The notes under the pieces: generated by a model
The model's database searches: none
Seen by the model: only the letters and a program-made list of their open reading frames with translations
Told to the model about the DNA's origin: nothing
Program-made: the position numbers and the translations under genes
Assembly: GCF_001429045.1 (NCBI RefSeq)
Contig: NZ_LMHY01000001.1
Span: forward strand, 379,892-443,891
Reading direction: 5' to 3'
Origin: Pseudomonas sp. Root71
GTDB taxonomy: Bacteria > Pseudomonadota > Gammaproteobacteria > Pseudomonadales > Pseudomonadaceae
DNA: 64,000 nt
In this document: positions 26,891 to 36,659 of the stretch, in pieces
How the letters are laid out: each line of letters opens with the position of its first letter
How positions within the stretch are numbered: the first letter of the stretch is position 1

Positions 26891-28614
26891 TGAGCGCGAA
26901 CATCGCCCTGCCGCTGCCGCACAAGCAGGTTCGGCAAACCACCCGCGCCGAGGTTGGTGACCGGTTGTTCGTGGTCGGTGGCAAAGTCCTCATGCTGGTG
27001 TTGTTGGGCGTTGCCGTATTGATGCCGTTGCTGGCGATCTTCTGGCGCGGTTTCAGCGCCGAAGCCGGGCAGGGCGGTGGCTGGGTCGCAGCGAAAGAGC
27101 TGGTGAGCAGCGAGAACTTCCATTGGTTGCTCGGTAACAGCCTGAAGGTTTCCCTCAGCGTCGCGGCCATTGTCGTACCGCTGGCCTACCTGTTTGCCTA
27201 CGCCCTGCAACGCACCTTGATTCCGGCCAAAGGCATCTGGCGCGGTATTTCGCTGTTGCCATTGATGGCGCCGTCGATGCTGCCGGGGATTGCGCTGGTT
27301 TACCTGTTCGGCAACCAGGGCATGTTGCGTGGCCTGCTTTCGGACAACATCTACGGCTTCTGGGGCATTGTGCTCGGCGAAGTCATCTACACCTTCCCAC
27401 ACGCCTTGATGATTCTGCTGTCGGCCCTGTCCCTGGCCGATGCGCGACTGTTCGATGCTGCCTCCAGCATGGGAGCCAGCCCGGCCAAAGCCTTCCGCAG
27501 CATCACCTGGCCGGCGACCCGACAGGCTGTGTTCGCTGCGTTCTGCCTGGTGTTCACCCTGACCATCACCGATTTCGGCGTGCCCGTGGTGGTCGGTGGC
27601 GACTATCAAGTGCTGGCGCTGGAAGCCTACAAGGCGGTGGTCGGCCAGCAACAGTTTGGTCGCGGGGCGTTGATCGGCATGGTGCTGTTGCTGCCGGCGC
27701 TCTTCAGTTTCGGGGTCGATGCCTGGTTGCGTCGGCGCCATGGCGACGCCATGAGCGGTCGCGCCCAAGTGTTCAAGCCTTTGCCGTCGAAGCTGCGCGA
27801 CAGCTGCTACCTGGTCATCGTCCTGCTGATCTGCGCCGCGTTGCTGCTGGTGTTCGGCATGGCGGTGTTCTCGTCCTTGGTGAAGTTCTGGCCGTACAAC
27901 CTGTCGCTGTCGCTCAACCACTATCAGTTCAACGAAACCGCCGGCGGTGGCTGGCTGGCCTACGGCAACAGCCTGAAGATGGCCCTGGGCACGGCGTTGA
28001 TCGGCAGTCTGCTGATTTTCACCGGCGCCTACCTGATGGAAAAAACCAAGGGCCAGCGCGGCCTGAACCTGAGCTTGCGCATGCTCAGTTTCGTCCCGAT
28101 GGCGGTACCGGGACTGGTGCTTGGGCTGGGTTACGTCTTCTTCTTCAATCTCACCGGCAACCCGCTGCATGTGCTGTACGGGACCATGACCCTGCTGATC
28201 GTCTGCACCATTGCTCACTATTTGACCACCGCACAAATGACCGCCACCACCGCGCTGCGTCAGCTCGACGCCGAGTTCGAAGCCGCCGCGCTGTCGCTCA
28301 AGGCGCCGCTGTATCGCCATTACCTGCGGGTCACCGTGCCTATCTGCCTGCCGGCACTACTGGACATCGTGCGCTACCTGTTCGTCTCGGCCATGACCAC
28401 CGTTTCGGCGGCGATCTTCCTCTACAGCCCCGACACCATCCTCGCGGCGGTGGCGGTACTGAACATGGACGACGCCGGCAACGTCGGCGGTGCGGCAGCG
28501 ATGTCGACGCTGATCCTGATTACCTCGGCGGGCGTGTCTCTGCTGCTGGCCTGGGCCTCGCGCGGTTTGCTGCGCCGCTCCCAAGCCTGGCGGCAGACCG
28601 CGCCCGGTCATTGA
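26890..28614 (+). CDS. phnU2: 2-Aminoethylphosphonate ABC transporter, fused permease
   Basis: The 574-residue product carries two permease modules in one chain, each with about six helices. The coupling (EAA) loops are DAASSMGASPAKAFRSITWP in the first half and EFEAAALSLKAPLYRHYLRV in the second. In Salmonella the equivalents are two genes, phnU and phnV; this fused form corresponds to TIGR03262. Recent literature calls similar sets aepXVW; I cannot tell from the sequence which name fits best. It overlaps phnT by one base, a sign of coupled translation. Confidence 0.88.
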   Translation: MSANIALPLPHKQVRQTTRAEVGDRLFVVGGKVLMLVLLGVAVLMPLLAIFWRGFSAEAGQGGGWVAAKELVSSENFHWLLGNSLKVSLSVAAIVVPLAYLFAYALQRTLIPAKGIWRGISLLPLMAPSMLPGIALVYLFGNQGMLRGLLSDNIYGFWGIVLGEVIYTFPHALMILLSALSLADARLFDAASSMGASPAKAFRSITWPATRQAVFAAFCLVFTLTITDFGVPVVVGGDYQVLALEAYKAVVGQQQFGRGALIGMVLLLPALFSFGVDAWLRRRHGDAMSGRAQVFKPLPSKLRDSCYLVIVLLICAALLLVFGMAVFSSLVKFWPYNLSLSLNHYQFNETAGGGWLAYGNSLKMALGTALIGSLLIFTGAYLMEKTKGQRGLNLSLRMLSFVPMAVPGLVLGLGYVFFFNLTGNPLHVLYGTMTLLIVCTIAHYLTTAQMTATTALRQLDAEFEAAALSLKAPLYRHYLRVTVPICLPALLDIVRYLFVSAMTTVSAAIFLYSPDTILAAVAVLNMDDAGNVGGAAAMSTLILITSAGVSLLLAWASRGLLRRSQAWRQTAPGH

Positions 28615-28652
28615 ATCTGCACAACCCCTCAACTCAAAAACAGGAAAAGATC

Positions 28653-29678
28653 ATGTTCAAGCCTATGGCCCTGGCCGCTGCTGTCCTCACCGCTTTCAGC
28701 CTGAACGCCTTTGCGGCGAAAACCGAGTTGACGGTGTACACCGCCCTCGAAGCCGAACAACTGAAGACCTACAAAGAAGCTTTCGAAAAGGCCAACCCGG
28801 ACGTCGAAATCAAATGGGTGCGTGATTCCACCGGCATCATCACCGCCAAACTGCTGGCCGAAAAAGCCCGTCCGCAGGCTGACGCCGTGTGGGGCCTGGC
28901 AGCTTCCAGCCTGGCGATCCTCGATCAGCAAGGCATGCTGCAAAGCTATGCACCGAAAGACCTGGGCAAGATCGGCGCCAACTACCGCGACGCGGCCAAC
29001 CCACCAGCCTGGGTCGGCATGGACGTCTGGGCCGCGACCATTTGCTTCAACACCGTCGAAGCCGAGAAGCAGGGCCTGAGCAAACCCGTGAGCTGGCAAG
29101 ACCTGACCAAGCCTGAGTACAAAGGCAAGATCGTCATGCCGAACCCGGCATCGTCCGGCACCGGTTTCCTCGACGTCAGCGCCTGGCTGCAAACCTTCGG
29201 CGAGAAGCAGGGTTGGGCCTACATGGACGGCCTGCACCAGAACATCGGCCAGTACGTTCACTCCGGTTCCAAGCCTTGCAAACTGGCGGCGGCTGGCGAA
29301 TTCCCGATTGGTATTTCCTTTGAATACCCGGCCGTTCAGCTGAAACGCCAGGGCGCACCGCTGGACATCATCCTGCCGAAGGAAGGCCTGGGTTGGGAGA
29401 TCGAAGCGACTGCGGTGATCAAGGGTGCTGCCCACGAAGAAGCGGCGAAGAAACTGGCTGACTTCTCCGCCAGTCCAGAGGCGATGGAACTCTACAAGGA
29501 AAACTTCGCCGTGCTCGCCCAGCCTGGCATCGCCAAGCCACAGACCGAACTGCCGGCTGACTACGAACAGCGCCTGATCAAGAACGACTTCGCCTGGGCT
29601 TCGAAGAACCGCGACGAGATCCTGACCGAATGGCGCAAGCGCTATGACGGCAAGTCAGAGAAAGTGGCGGCCAAGTAG
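28653..29678 (+). CDS. phnS2: 2-Aminoethylphosphonate-binding periplasmic protein
   Basis: The start at 28653 has AGGA 8 bases upstream and opens a signal peptide (FKPMALAAAVLTAFSLNAFA, cut before AKTEL). The 341-residue product is of the iron/spermidine-type binding protein fold (TELTVYTALEAEQLKTYKEA, DAVWGLAASSLAILDQQGML, PNPASSGTGFLDVSAWLQ), matching TIGR03261. It captures the phosphonate in the periplasm and delivers it to the fused permease. A REPIN follows, then the catabolic genes. Confidence 0.9.
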   Translation: MFKPMALAAAVLTAFSLNAFAAKTELTVYTALEAEQLKTYKEAFEKANPDVEIKWVRDSTGIITAKLLAEKARPQADAVWGLAASSLAILDQQGMLQSYAPKDLGKIGANYRDAANPPAWVGMDVWAATICFNTVEAEKQGLSKPVSWQDLTKPEYKGKIVMPNPASSGTGFLDVSAWLQTFGEKQGWAYMDGLHQNIGQYVHSGSKPCKLAAAGEFPIGISFEYPAVQLKRQGAPLDIILPKEGLGWEIEATAVIKGAAHEEAAKKLADFSASPEAMELYKENFAVLAQPGIAKPQTELPADYEQRLIKNDFAWASKNRDEILTEWRKRYDGKSEKVAAK

Positions 29679-29697
29679 GTCTTTAACGGCTGACAGG

Positions 29698-29771
29698 GCC
29701 TCTTCGCGAGCAAGCCCGCTCCCACATTGGAACGCATTCCCCTGTGGGAGCGGGCTTGCTCGCGAAGACGG
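29698..29771. repeat. REPIN, family A, short spacer
   Basis: CTTCGCGAGCAAGCCCGCTC and GAGCGGGCTTGCTCGCGAAG face each other with a 22-base spacer. It sits inside the phosphonate operon between the binding protein and the FAD enzyme and could lower downstream expression or stabilise the upstream mRNA. Confidence 0.85.
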
Positions 29772-29794
29772 TTTCACATTCAGGACAAGACTCC

Positions 29795-30928
29795 ATGACA
29801 CAACACAACGACATGCTGATCGTCGGCGCCGGCATCCTGGGTTTGTCCCACGCGTATGCCGCCGCCAAACGCGGTCTGAAGGTCAGGGTTTTCGAGCGCA
29901 GCGAAACGCCTGTTGGCGCTTCGGTGCGCAACTTCGGCCAGGCACTGGTCACCGGCCAACCGCCAGGACCAATGCTGGAACTGGCCCGCGCCAGTCGCGG
30001 GATCTGGTGCGACTGGGCGCAGCTCGCCGGCCTGCAACTCAAGCGCAATGGCTCGTACCTGTTCGCCCGCAACGAGGCGGAAGAGCAGTTGCTGGAAGCT
30101 TTCTGCGACGGCCGCGCCGTCGAACACGGTTACCGCGTCGACCTGCTGCGCGGCGCCGCGCTGCGCGATTTGTACGGCGGTCAGTTCCGCCATCACCGCG
30201 CGGCCTTGCATGGTATGGACGATCAGCAGCTGTATTCCCGCGAAGCGATTCCGGCGCTGATCGATTTCCTGCGCCGCGACCTGGGCGTCGAGTTTCACTT
30301 CTCTACCCTGGTACGCGATATCGAGCCGGGCCGCCTGCACAGCACCGCCGGCAGCTTCAGTGCCGGGCAGATCATCGTCTGCTCCGGCCACGATTATCAG
30401 ACGCTGCTGGCCGAACAGATCGCCGAACTCGAGCCGCAAATCTGTCGCCTGCAAATGCTTCGCGCGCGCCCGCAAATCAACCTCAACCTGCAACACGCGC
30501 TGCTCACCGGTTTGAGTTGCGTGCACTACGGCGCCTTCGCCGACTTGCCGGAGGCCGGCGCGGTACAGGCAGAAATTCTGCGGTACGCGCCGCATCTGCA
30601 CGAGAACGGTATCCACCTGCTGATCAGCCCGACGCCCTATGGTGAATTGATCATTGGTGATTCGCACCATTACGGCAGCGATCCGTCACCCTTCAATGCC
30701 GAGCAGATTGACGACTGGATGATCGAGCTGGCCGAGCAGACCCTGGGCTGCAAGGTACAAGTGGTCGAGCGCTGGCAGGGGGTCTATGGTTCACGGGGAC
30801 CGGGACCGTTCTCGTTTCTGCGCCCGGCAAAAGGCCTGAGCGTGGCGTTGATGCATACCGGTGTCGGCATGAGTGTCGGGCCAGCGATGGCTGAACGAAA
30901 CATCGCAGCTGTGTTGGGGGAAATCTGA
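29795..30928 (+). CDS. pbfD: FAD-dependent oxidoreductase of phosphonate catabolism
   Basis: The start at 29795 (AGGACAAG upstream) gives 377 residues; the frame open from 29744 runs through the REPIN. The DAO-type FAD motif is LIVGAGILGLSHAYAAAKRG at residues 8-27, and the family hallmark GASVRNFGQ follows. Its group, TIGR03364, recurs in phosphonate operons. From memory, members named PbfD oxidatively deaminate aminoethylphosphonate and, better, its N-methyl form to phosphonoacetaldehyde. The gene overlaps the PhnZ-like gene by one base. Whether the native substrate is N-substituted is not visible here. Confidence 0.85.
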   Translation: MTQHNDMLIVGAGILGLSHAYAAAKRGLKVRVFERSETPVGASVRNFGQALVTGQPPGPMLELARASRGIWCDWAQLAGLQLKRNGSYLFARNEAEEQLLEAFCDGRAVEHGYRVDLLRGAALRDLYGGQFRHHRAALHGMDDQQLYSREAIPALIDFLRRDLGVEFHFSTLVRDIEPGRLHSTAGSFSAGQIIVCSGHDYQTLLAEQIAELEPQICRLQMLRARPQINLNLQHALLTGLSCVHYGAFADLPEAGAVQAEILRYAPHLHENGIHLLISPTPYGELIIGDSHHYGSDPSPFNAEQIDDWMIELAEQTLGCKVQVVERWQGVYGSRGPGPFSFLRPAKGLSVALMHTGVGMSVGPAMAERNIAAVLGEI

Positions 30929-31485
30929 TGGCGCGCAATGAACAAGTCGTCGCCGAAGTATTCAGTCTGTACGAGCGTTTTGGTGACAGCGATTACATCG
31001 GTGAACCGGTGTCGCAGATCGAGCACATGTCCCAGGCCGCTGAGCTGGCCATTGCCGAAGGCTTCGATGATGAAGTGATTCTGGCGGCGTTCTTTCACGA
31101 CATCGGGCATATCTGCGCTGAAAGCGCGGAGAACATGGGCGGCTTAGGCGTGGTCAGTCATGAGCGTCTGGGTGCGGATTATCTGCGCCGCGCCGGATTC
31201 AGCGAGCGCATGGCGCGGTTGGTCGAGTATCACGTGCAGGCCAAGCGTTACCTGACGCTCAAGGAGGCGGGATACTACGAGCGCCTGAGTGAAGCCAGTC
31301 GCCGAACCCTGGAATATCAGGGCGGGGTGATGACGGCTGAAGAGGCGCAGGCGTTCGAGCAGGACCCGCTGTGTGCCGTGAGCTTGCGCATGCGCCAGTG
31401 GGATGAACTGGCGAAAGAGATGCATGTGCCGGTGATTGATCTGGCGGTGTTGAAGGACAAAGCGGTGCGTTTGTTGGCTGCATGA
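30928..31485 (+). CDS. phnZ: PhnZ-like HD-domain mixed-valent di-iron oxygenase
   Basis: The 185-residue product aligns with PhnZ at every key position: Tyr23 and Glu26 (DYIGEPVSQ), His33, His57-Asp58 with His61 (FFHDIGH), His78 (SHERLG), His102 with Lys106 (EYHVQAKRYL), Arg156 and Asp159 (RMRQWDE). PhnZ cleaves (R)-2-amino-1-hydroxyethylphosphonate to glycine and phosphate. The partner that makes that substrate, PhnY, is not in this window, so this copy either relies on an unlinked PhnY or acts on another hydroxyphosphonate. It starts inside the stop codon of the FAD enzyme gene. Confidence 0.9.
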   Translation: MARNEQVVAEVFSLYERFGDSDYIGEPVSQIEHMSQAAELAIAEGFDDEVILAAFFHDIGHICAESAENMGGLGVVSHERLGADYLRRAGFSERMARLVEYHVQAKRYLTLKEAGYYERLSEASRRTLEYQGGVMTAEEAQAFEQDPLCAVSLRMRQWDELAKEMHVPVIDLAVLKDKAVRLLAA

Positions 31486-31505
31486 AGCCTTTGAACCGAG
31501 GCGCG

Positions 31506-31609
31506 GCCTTCGCGAGCAAGCCCGCTCCCACATTGGATTTGCGTCTGGTCACAGATTGTTGTTCCAGCACAAAAACCTGTGGGAGCGGGCTTGCTCGCGA
31601 AGAGGCCAG
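31506..31609. repeat. REPIN, family A
   Basis: CTTCGCGAGCAAGCCCGCTC and GAGCGGGCTTGCTCGCGAAG face each other around about 60 bases. It closes the phosphonate operon and lies between convergent genes. Confidence 0.85.
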
Positions 31610-31639
31610 CGCTCACACCATAAATCATCGGTCATGCCA

Positions 31640-33016
31640 CTAAAGCTGCTGCGCCAACCCCTCAACCTGCTCCTGCCGCTCCGCCTGATTCAATTTTGGA
31701 TGAGGATTGAGCGACGACCACTGCGGATGCGCCCGCGCCTTGTTCAGCGCTTCGGGCAGTTTGCCTTCGCGCCAGGTTTTATCCTGTGGCGTGGCGACCT
31801 GAATACTGTCCATCGCAGCGTGCCCACGGGCATTAAGCGCTTGCAGCAATTGCCGCTGACGTAGCGCCAACAGCCGCAGCACGTTGTCATCCACCGTCAA
31901 TTCACGCTGGCCCTTGATTTTACCGAGCAAACGGCTGCCGTAACTGCGCGCGGTTTGCAGGGCGCCGCCAGCGATGGCCCCGGCGAGTGCCGCCGCGCCC
32001 AGGGTGATGCCACCCACCAGCAGATCAACCCCGGCCCCGGCGGCCGCGCCGGCTGCGATTCCGCCACCGACTCGCACGCCCAATTGTTTCAGGGTTTCCG
32101 GATTGAACAAGTCGTCGCCCCAACGGCCGTCGAGCAGCGGCAAATCACTGGCGGCGGCATCCTGTGGGCGGAAGGCGTAGAGCTTGAGCAGGGCCTCGAC
32201 GCAACGCTGCTCGCGCTGGCGTACGGCTTTGCGTAGTTCGCTGATCGCCTGTTGTTCCTGCTCGGCCTCACTGACCACACTGCGTCGGCAGGCCGCGCAA
32301 TCGATCAATAATTCGGCAATCAACCGCGCCGCACTTTGCTGGCGAGCCAGACGCTGGGCTTGCTGATCGGCGATCAGGCGTTCGAGCTGCGGCCGGGCGG
32401 ATTCCAGCAACAGGGCGAGACTTTCATAGAGTCGACGCTCGCCATCCTCCGGCGGCGCGACGCTGTCAAAGCGCACCAAGGCATGCAAGCCAAGCCGCGC
32501 CAGTGCTTCACGCCATGCCGGCTCGCGGTGGTTGGCGCTGCTGACGAAGTTCAGTACCGGCAGCAAGGGTTTGCCACAACTGGCCAGCACTTCCAGTTCG
32601 TCGCGATACTTGGCCAACACCGGCTCCCGGGCGTCGATCACATAGAGCCCGGCGTCCGACGCCAGCAACTGGCGCAGCACCTTGGCTTCCTGTTCGAAGC
32701 GTTGCCGGGCTTCGCTGCCATCGAGGAAACGAGTCAGCCGCGCCGGGCCGTCGAGGCGTTCGCCAGGCCGCTCCAGGCGTTCGAGGTAGTCGAGCAGGGC
32801 GATGGCGTCTTCCAGACCGGGAGTGTCGTAGAGGTCGAGCAAGGGCTCGCCGTCCACCGACAACCGTGCACCTTCGACGTGCCGCGTGGTGCTGGGGCGA
32901 TGGGACACTTCACCGAAGCCGACGTCGCGGGTCAGGGTACGCAGCAACGAGGTTTTGCCGACGTTGGTGTGGCCGACCACGGCGAGTTTCAGCGGCTGCT
33001 TCCAGGTATCAGTCAT
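31640..33016 (-). CDS. DUF3482 GTPase
   Basis: The 458-residue product opens with a G domain: P-loop VVGHTNVGKTSLLRTL (G15-T22), switch region STTRHVEGARL, and LYDTPGLED as the DxxG motif. The C-terminal half is DUF3482, with a glycine/alanine-rich hydrophobic hairpin (GGGIAAGAAAGAGVDLLVGG, then ALAGAIAGGAL) that may insert in or lie on the membrane. It overlaps the upstream DUF2868 gene by 8 bases, so the two are made together and probably form one membrane-associated GTPase system. The cellular role is unknown. Confidence 0.88.
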   Translation of the reverse strand: MTDTWKQPLKLAVVGHTNVGKTSLLRTLTRDVGFGEVSHRPSTTRHVEGARLSVDGEPLLDLYDTPGLEDAIALLDYLERLERPGERLDGPARLTRFLDGSEARQRFEQEAKVLRQLLASDAGLYVIDAREPVLAKYRDELEVLASCGKPLLPVLNFVSSANHREPAWREALARLGLHALVRFDSVAPPEDGERRLYESLALLLESARPQLERLIADQQAQRLARQQSAARLIAELLIDCAACRRSVVSEAEQEQQAISELRKAVRQREQRCVEALLKLYAFRPQDAAASDLPLLDGRWGDDLFNPETLKQLGVRVGGGIAAGAAAGAGVDLLVGGITLGAAALAGAIAGGALQTARSYGSRLLGKIKGQRELTVDDNVLRLLALRQRQLLQALNARGHAAMDSIQVATPQDKTWREGKLPEALNKARAHPQWSSLNPHPKLNQAERQEQVEGLAQQL

Positions 33017-34379
33017 GACCCGTCTCCAGCCAGTTCATCGGTGCACAATCGGCAAACGGCAGCTCAAGCTGTTGCAGCGCCACGTGCCAGTCGCCCAGGC
33101 GTTCAGCGTCCAGTGCTTCTCCGGGTGGTGCCTGCAACAACCACACGCGGGTGGCGCTGGCACTGCGCGCCAGTTCGGCAATCAAGGCCAGGCTGCCGCG
33201 ATCCGGCGAACGCCGTGGATCGCACGCAATGGCCAGGCGCGCGGGGGGAAAGCGACTCAGTTGTTCGAGGAGTTTGTGTCTTGATTCGCGGCTGTCGAGG
33301 ATGCCGGCGTTGCTGACGGTTTTCGGCAATTGCGGTGGCCACGGGCGGTCGTCGTCCAGTTCGATGGCGACCAATAGAGCACCATCACTTTGTTGTTCAC
33401 TGACGCCGCTTTCCACGCGATGCAGTTGGGCCGGTGCCGCATCGCTGACGCCGAGGCGCTCACTGGTGGGCATCAAGCGTTCGCGCAGTTGTGCGTAACC
33501 AGGCAGGTTCAAATCCAGGCGCAGCGCCGCCTGCCCGGATTTCCAGCGCCACAGGCAAAACAGCGCGAGCAGCAGGCGCGGCAAAACGCCGTAGACCAGC
33601 AGAACGCCCACCAGCCACGCGGCCCAGGCCTGGCGGGCGCTTTCGATGTTGAGGGCGGCGTCGCCACTGGCGCGGATCATCTCCTCGGTGGGCACGCTGA
33701 AGCCGAGCAGGGCCGGCAGCGCGCCGAGGGCCTGGGTCACGGCAATAAAAGTATCGGCGCCGAGGATGGTGGTTTCCCAGACGAAGCCATAGCGCCGGGT
33801 CGCCATCAACGTCAGCAGGATCACCAGCGCGCTGAGCATCGCCAGCAACCACAAGCTGTTGACCAGCACACCGATTGCCCAGCGGTTGAGTTTCTGCCGT
33901 TGCAGCAACAGCAGCAGAGCCGGCGCCAGTTGTGCGGCTTTGGCGTCCCGGGCGAGTTTTTCGCTTAGCCACAGCCACAGGCGTCCGAGGCTGGCGCCGT
34001 GTTCACCGGCAAACACCAGGCCCAAGGCCCAGCTCAGCAGCAGGATCAAATTGAGCCCGAGCAAGCTGCCCAAGGCCCAGAACACATTCACCGGGTGCAG
34101 GCCGTCGCCCATGGCGGCAAAGGCCAGGCCGGCCCCGCTGATCACCGCCAGCACCGCCATGACGATCAGCGCCAGTCGTGCACCTTGCAGCCAGTGTTTG
34201 AGGGCCGTAACCAGGCCATCGCGTTCAGCCAGCCACAGGGCCCGGCGTTGAATGCGCAACGGTAAATCGCCGCCGGTGCTGCGGGCCAGTCGGTTGGCTT
34301 CAAGGTCTTCCAGAGGGCCGGCGTACTCTTCGCGCAGGCGGATGGTTTCTGTCAGCCAGAGGGTATTGAGTTCAGTCAC
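33009..34379 (-). CDS. DUF2868 membrane protein
   Basis: The 456-residue product has about four clear membrane helices (around residues 68-92, 98-122, 170-195 and 260-280). The N-terminal part is charged (WLTETIRLREEYAGPLEDLE), and the C-terminal domain of about 170 residues looks cytoplasmic (LAIACDPRRSPDRGSLALIA). It matches DUF2868, which is regularly found beside the DUF3482 GTPase. The 8-base overlap suggests a fixed partnership. It is divergent from folA. Confidence 0.85.
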   Translation of the reverse strand: MTELNTLWLTETIRLREEYAGPLEDLEANRLARSTGGDLPLRIQRRALWLAERDGLVTALKHWLQGARLALIVMAVLAVISGAGLAFAAMGDGLHPVNVFWALGSLLGLNLILLLSWALGLVFAGEHGASLGRLWLWLSEKLARDAKAAQLAPALLLLLQRQKLNRWAIGVLVNSLWLLAMLSALVILLTLMATRRYGFVWETTILGADTFIAVTQALGALPALLGFSVPTEEMIRASGDAALNIESARQAWAAWLVGVLLVYGVLPRLLLALFCLWRWKSGQAALRLDLNLPGYAQLRERLMPTSERLGVSDAAPAQLHRVESGVSEQQSDGALLVAIELDDDRPWPPQLPKTVSNAGILDSRESRHKLLEQLSRFPPARLAIACDPRRSPDRGSLALIAELARSASATRVWLLQAPPGEALDAERLGDWHVALQQLELPFADCAPMNWLETGHD

Positions 34380-34464
34380 GCGGCATCCCGTCGCTTAATT
34401 GAGCAGTGAGCATAACCGCTGTGACGCTTATCGGCGAAAGCGAGGCTCTGGTATCCTCGCCGGC

Positions 34465-34977
34465 ATGACTAAATCACTCCCCCTCAGCCTGATCGCAGCC
34501 CTCGGTGAAAACCGTGTGATCGGCGTCGACAACAGCATGCCCTGGCACTTGCCGGGGGACTTCAAATACTTCAAGGCCACGACGCTCGGCAAGCCGATCA
34601 TCATGGGTCGCAAGACCTGGGATTCCCTCGGTCGCCCGTTGCCGGGCCGTTTGAACATCGTGGTCAGCCGTCAGGCGGATCTGGTGCTGGAAGGCGCGGA
34701 GGTTTATCCGTCGCTCGAAGCCGCTGTGGTTCGCGCCGAAGCATGGGCGAAGGAACAGGGCGTTGATGAGCTGATGCTGATTGGCGGGGCGCAGTTGTAT
34801 GCGCAAGGGTTGGCGCAGGCTGATCGGTTGTACCTGACCCGCGTGGCGCTGAGCCCGGAAGGGGATGCGTGGTTTCCGGAGTTTGATTTGAACCAGTGGA
34901 AACTGGTGTCGAATGTGCCGAACCCGGCCGAAGGCGACAAACCGGCGTACAACTTCGAAGTCTGGGAAAAAGCCTAA
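34465..34977 (+). CDS. folA: Dihydrofolate reductase
   Basis: The ATG at 34465 gives 170 residues and places LSLIAALGENRVIGVDNSMP at the true N terminus; an upstream in-frame ATG at 34399 adds unrelated residues. Signatures are WHLPGDFKYFK (catalytic acid Asp), IIMGRKTWDSLGRPLPGRLN (NADPH and folate) and LMLIGGAQLYAQGL. It reduces dihydrofolate made by ThyA. The stop codon TAA merges with a family B repeat. Confidence 0.97.
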   Translation: MTKSLPLSLIAALGENRVIGVDNSMPWHLPGDFKYFKATTLGKPIIMGRKTWDSLGRPLPGRLNIVVSRQADLVLEGAEVYPSLEAAVVRAEAWAKEQGVDELMLIGGAQLYAQGLAQADRLYLTRVALSPEGDAWFPEFDLNQWKLVSNVPNPAEGDKPAYNFEVWEKA

Positions 34978-35098
34978 AGATCGCAGCCAGCGGCAGCTCC
35001 TACAGGATCAGCGCATTCACTGTAGGAGCTGGCGAAGCCTGCGATCTTTTGATCTTTCTTTGCCACGAAAAGATCGCAGCCTGCGGCAGCTCCTACGC
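34976..35098. repeat. REP cluster, family B, three units
   Basis: Three arms follow each other: AAGATCGCAGCCAGCGGCAG, CTGTAGGAGCTGGCGAAGCC and AAGATCGCAGCCTGCGGCAG. The first touches the folA stop codon and the last supplies the TAG stop of tcyP on the minus strand. Confidence 0.85.
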
Positions 35099-36484
35099 GT
35101 GAGCCAACTCCGAATGCTCATCCGCATCCAGCAATTCTTTATCAGTCTGCTGCATCACCTGACTGGTAATCGCCCCCGCCGTCATCGAGCCACTGACGTT
35201 CAACGCCGTACGCCCCATATCAATCAGCGGCTCGACCGAAATCAGCAACGCCACCAGTGACACTGGCAAGCCCATCGCCGGCAACACGATCAACGCCGCA
35301 AAGGTCGCACCGCCGCCAACCCCGGCCACACCGGCCGAACTCAGCGTGACAATCGCCACCAGCGTCGCGATCCACAGTGGGTCCAGCGGGTTGATGCCCA
35401 CGGTCGGCGCCACCATCACCGCCAACATCGCCGGGTACAGGCCGGCGCAACCGTTCTGGCCAATGGTTGCGCCAAACGAAGCGGCGAAACTGGCGATGGA
35501 CTGCGGGATACCCAGGCGACTGGTCTGCGCTTCGATGCTCAATGGAATCGTCGCAGCGCTCGAACGGCTGGTGAAGGCAAACGTCAGCACCGGCCAGATC
35601 TTGCGGAAGAAGCGTAGCGGATTGATCCCGGCGGCCGACACCAGCACGCCATGTACCACGAACACCAGGCCCAGGCCGATGTAGGACACCACCACGAAAC
35701 TGCCGAGCTTGATGATGTCTTGCAGGTTCGAACCGGCGACCACTTTGGTCATCAGCGCCAGCACACCGTACGGGGTCAGCTTCATCACCAGGCGCACCAG
35801 ACGCATCACCCAGGCTTGCAGGGTGTCGATGGCGTTGATCACTTTCTGACCTTTGTCAGCATCATCCTTGAGCAACTGCAGGGCCGCGACACCGAGGAAC
35901 GCCGCGAAGATCACCACGCTGATGATCGACGTCGGCTTGGCCCGCGCCAGATCGGCGAACGGGTTTTGCGGAATGAACGACAGCAACAGTTGCGGCACAT
36001 TCAGGTCGGCGACCTTGCCGGCGTAGTCGGTCTGGATGGTTTGCAGGCGCGCCATTTCCTGGGTACCGGCCACCAGGCCTTCGGCGGTCAGGCCGAACAG
36101 GTTGGTCAGACCGATGCCGATCAAGGCCGCGATGGCCGTGGTGAACAGCAGCGTGCCGATGGTCAGGAAGCCGATCTTGCCCAGCGATGAGGCGTTGTGC
36201 AGGCGGGCCACGGCGCTGAGGATCGAGGCGAACACCAGCGGGATCACGATCATTTGCAGCAGTTGCACATAACCGTTGCCCACCAGATCGAACCAGCCGA
36301 TCGAGGTTTTGAGGACCGGGTTGCCGGCACCGTAAACGGTGTGCAAGGCCACGCCGAACGCCACGCCCAGCACCAGTGCGAGCAGGACTTTTTTCGCCAG
36401 GCTCCAGGTGGTGTGGCGGGTTTGCGCCAAGCCAAGGAGCAGGGCGAGGAACACCAGCAGATTGAGAATCAGCGGCAGATTCAT
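35093..36484 (-). CDS. tcyP: L-cystine symporter TcyP
   Basis: The start at 36484 (GGAG 5 bases upstream) gives 463 residues. The product is a dicarboxylate/amino acid:cation symporter with about eight helices and two re-entrant loops. The Ser-rich loop is in [15 protein letters not shown], and the conserved [18 protein letters not shown] is the substrate and cation site. The length and the long central loop ([20 protein letters not shown]) fit TcyP rather than DctA. It imports cystine as sulfur source. Its stop codon TAG is the first base triplet of the REP unit GTAGGAGCTG, so the C-terminal end may have been reset by the repeat. Confidence 0.9.
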   Translation of the reverse strand: MNLPLILNLLVFLALLLGLAQTRHTTWSLAKKVLLALVLGVAFGVALHTVYGAGNPVLKTSIGWFDLVGNGYVQLLQMIVIPLVFASILSAVARLHNASSLGKIGFLTIGTLLFTTAIAALIGIGLTNLFGLTAEGLVAGTQEMARLQTIQTDYAGKVADLNVPQLLLSFIPQNPFADLARAKPTSIISVVIFAAFLGVAALQLLKDDADKGQKVINAIDTLQAWVMRLVRLVMKLTPYGVLALMTKVVAGSNLQDIIKLGSFVVVSYIGLGLVFVVHGVLVSAAGINPLRFFRKIWPVLTFAFTSRSSAATIPLSIEAQTSRLGIPQSIASFAASFGATIGQNGCAGLYPAMLAVMVAPTVGINPLDPLWIATLVAIVTLSSAGVAGVGGGATFAALIVLPAMGLPVSLVALLISVEPLIDMGRTALNVSGSMTAGAITSQVMQQTDKELLDADEHSELAHA

Positions 36485-36659
36485 TGGAACTCCCATTAGA
36501 CTTTTGCCAACTGCCTTCCAGGACAGCTGCGAACCGGCAAGCCTAACAGCTTGAAAACTAATGAATTAATATCAAAAACGCATGGTTTCCGTCGTTTTTG
36601 GAATAAGCGGATGTCGCTGTCAGAAATGCAGCTGGCGCGAAAGGGACGCAGGCGGTCGC

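Noticed and set aside
26776..28320. A 514-codon frame opposite the phosphonate permease
   Set aside because: It is a Gln/His-rich antisense shadow; the permease on the plus strand has clear membrane helices and EAA loops.
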